Positions 6,118 through 6,262 of a stretch of 6,262 nucleotides of DNA are shown in pieces. The position numbers and the translations under genes were made by a program. This stretch comes from CAZOBJ01 sp964577825 (lineage in GTDB: Bacteria; Planctomycetota; SZUA-567; JAFGNG01): assembly GCA_964577825.1 (NCBI GenBank), contig CAZOBJ010000148.1, forward strand, positions 1-6,262. The letters run 5' to 3'. Each line of letters starts with the position of its first letter. The stretch's first letter is position 1. Below the pieces are notes generated by a model, which made no database searches, had not been told where the DNA came from, and worked only from the letters and a program-made list of their open reading frames with translations.

Positions 6118-6262
6118 GAAACATCCGGCCCGCCCCCGGACTCCGCGCGGGTGACCGGGCCCGCGCGGCTGAGGCGGGCCATGAGCCGTCGCGCGGTCGG
6201 CGCCGCGGTCGCCGGGTGGACCGCCTGGTCGGCCCGCCGCGCCGCGCGGTGGCGGGCCCGCG
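6114..6262 (-). CDS. Possible 3' end of an upstream gene, right edge (very tentative)
   Basis: On the minus strand one frame is open from the right edge to a TGA at 6114-6116, about 49 codons ending in ESGGGPDVS. Its third codon positions are nearly all G or C and its second positions are the most AT-rich, the pattern expected for coding in a high-GC genome. No domain is recognisable and the piece is Ala/Arg-rich, as chance frames in such DNA also are. If real, its stop overlaps the -35 of the candidate promoter. It conflicts with the plus-strand frame starting at 6181; at most one is genuine. Confidence 0.2.
   Translation of the reverse strand, partial: RARHRAARRADQAVHPATAAPTARRLMARLSRAGPVTRAESGGGPDVS
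6143..6168. repeat. Perfect 9-bp inverted repeat upstream of gene A
   Basis: CCGCGCGGG (6143-6151) and CCCGCGCGG (6160-6168) are exact reverse complements separated by 8 bases. The stem is entirely GC. No T-tract follows on either strand, so terminator function is unproven. It lies just upstream of the candidate -35 element, in the position of an operator or a hairpin ending an upstream transcript. Confidence 0.45.
6181..6262 (+). CDS. Possible 5' end of a divergent gene, right edge (very tentative)
   Basis: The ATG at 6181 is preceded by GAGG with 6 bases of spacing and opens a frame reading MSRRAVGAAVAGW, then Arg/Ala/Trp-rich to the window edge, 27 codons in all with G or C in almost every third position. 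It could be the start of a divergently transcribed gene, with 6180-5992 as the shared regulatory region. The fragment is too short to identify and conflicts with the minus-strand edge frame. Confidence 0.2.
   Translation, partial: MSRRAVGAAVAGWTAWSARRAARWRAR
6231..6258. repeat. 8-bp GC inverted repeat at the right edge
   Basis: GGCCCGCC (6231-6238) and GGCGGGCC (6251-6258) are reverse complements with a 12-base loop. The same GGCGGGCC occurs again at 6173-6180. No T-run is visible before the window ends. Confidence 0.35.

Noticed and set aside
3944..6124. Open minus-strand frame of 726 codons overlapping gene A in another frame
   Set aside because: It is Arg/Gly/Ala-dominated low-complexity protein without a recognisable motif, and it fully overlaps gene A, whose frame has an export signal, family motifs and a close paralogue.

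Overview
The window is very GC-rich bacterial DNA. Its main content is three large genes on the minus strand, all reading right to left: A (5991 to 3784), B (3674 to 1443) and C (1351, running off the left edge). Each starts with an export signal. The mature part of each then begins with nearly the same motif, IR(P/T)DHPRLF(L/M)N. All three have the layout of the heparinase II/III-like superfamily: an alpha-helical toroid (DUF4962-like) followed by a beta-rich heparinase II/III-like domain. In known relatives this fold is an extracytoplasmic lyase that beta-eliminates uronic-acid polysaccharides such as heparin/heparan or alginate. The substrate here cannot be read from the sequence.

Layout from right to left (direction of transcription). 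6262-5992 is a leader/intergenic block of extreme GC content with several perfect palindromes. It contains a candidate sigma70-type promoter for gene A (-35 TTGACT, -10 CATGAT) and two weak, mutually exclusive edge reading frames. Gene A (735 aa) is followed by a 109-bp gap, gene B (743 aa), a 91-bp gap and gene C (at least 450 aa, C-terminus outside the window). The gaps show no convincing terminator and each downstream gene has a good Shine-Dalgarno, so the most economical reading is one A-B-C operon.

A and B are tandem paralogues. By hand alignment they are about 56% identical near the start of the mature protein (52 of 93) and 80% identical over the last 45 residues (36 of 45). They share a 26-bp exact DNA repeat and a nearly identical ribosome-binding-site leader. 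C is a more distant relative. The three probably act outside the cytoplasm on related acidic glycans. Differences in the loop after the conserved His-Asn motif and in the export signals suggest they are not redundant.

The organism cannot be named. A high-GC genome with an expanded set of exported heparinase-like enzymes is most reminiscent of environmental Planctomycetota, Verrucomicrobiota or Hydrogenedentota; this is an inference from gene content only. I see no RNA gene, CRISPR array, insertion sequence or defence system. The one noteworthy feature is the diversified tandem trio of lyase-like enzymes.
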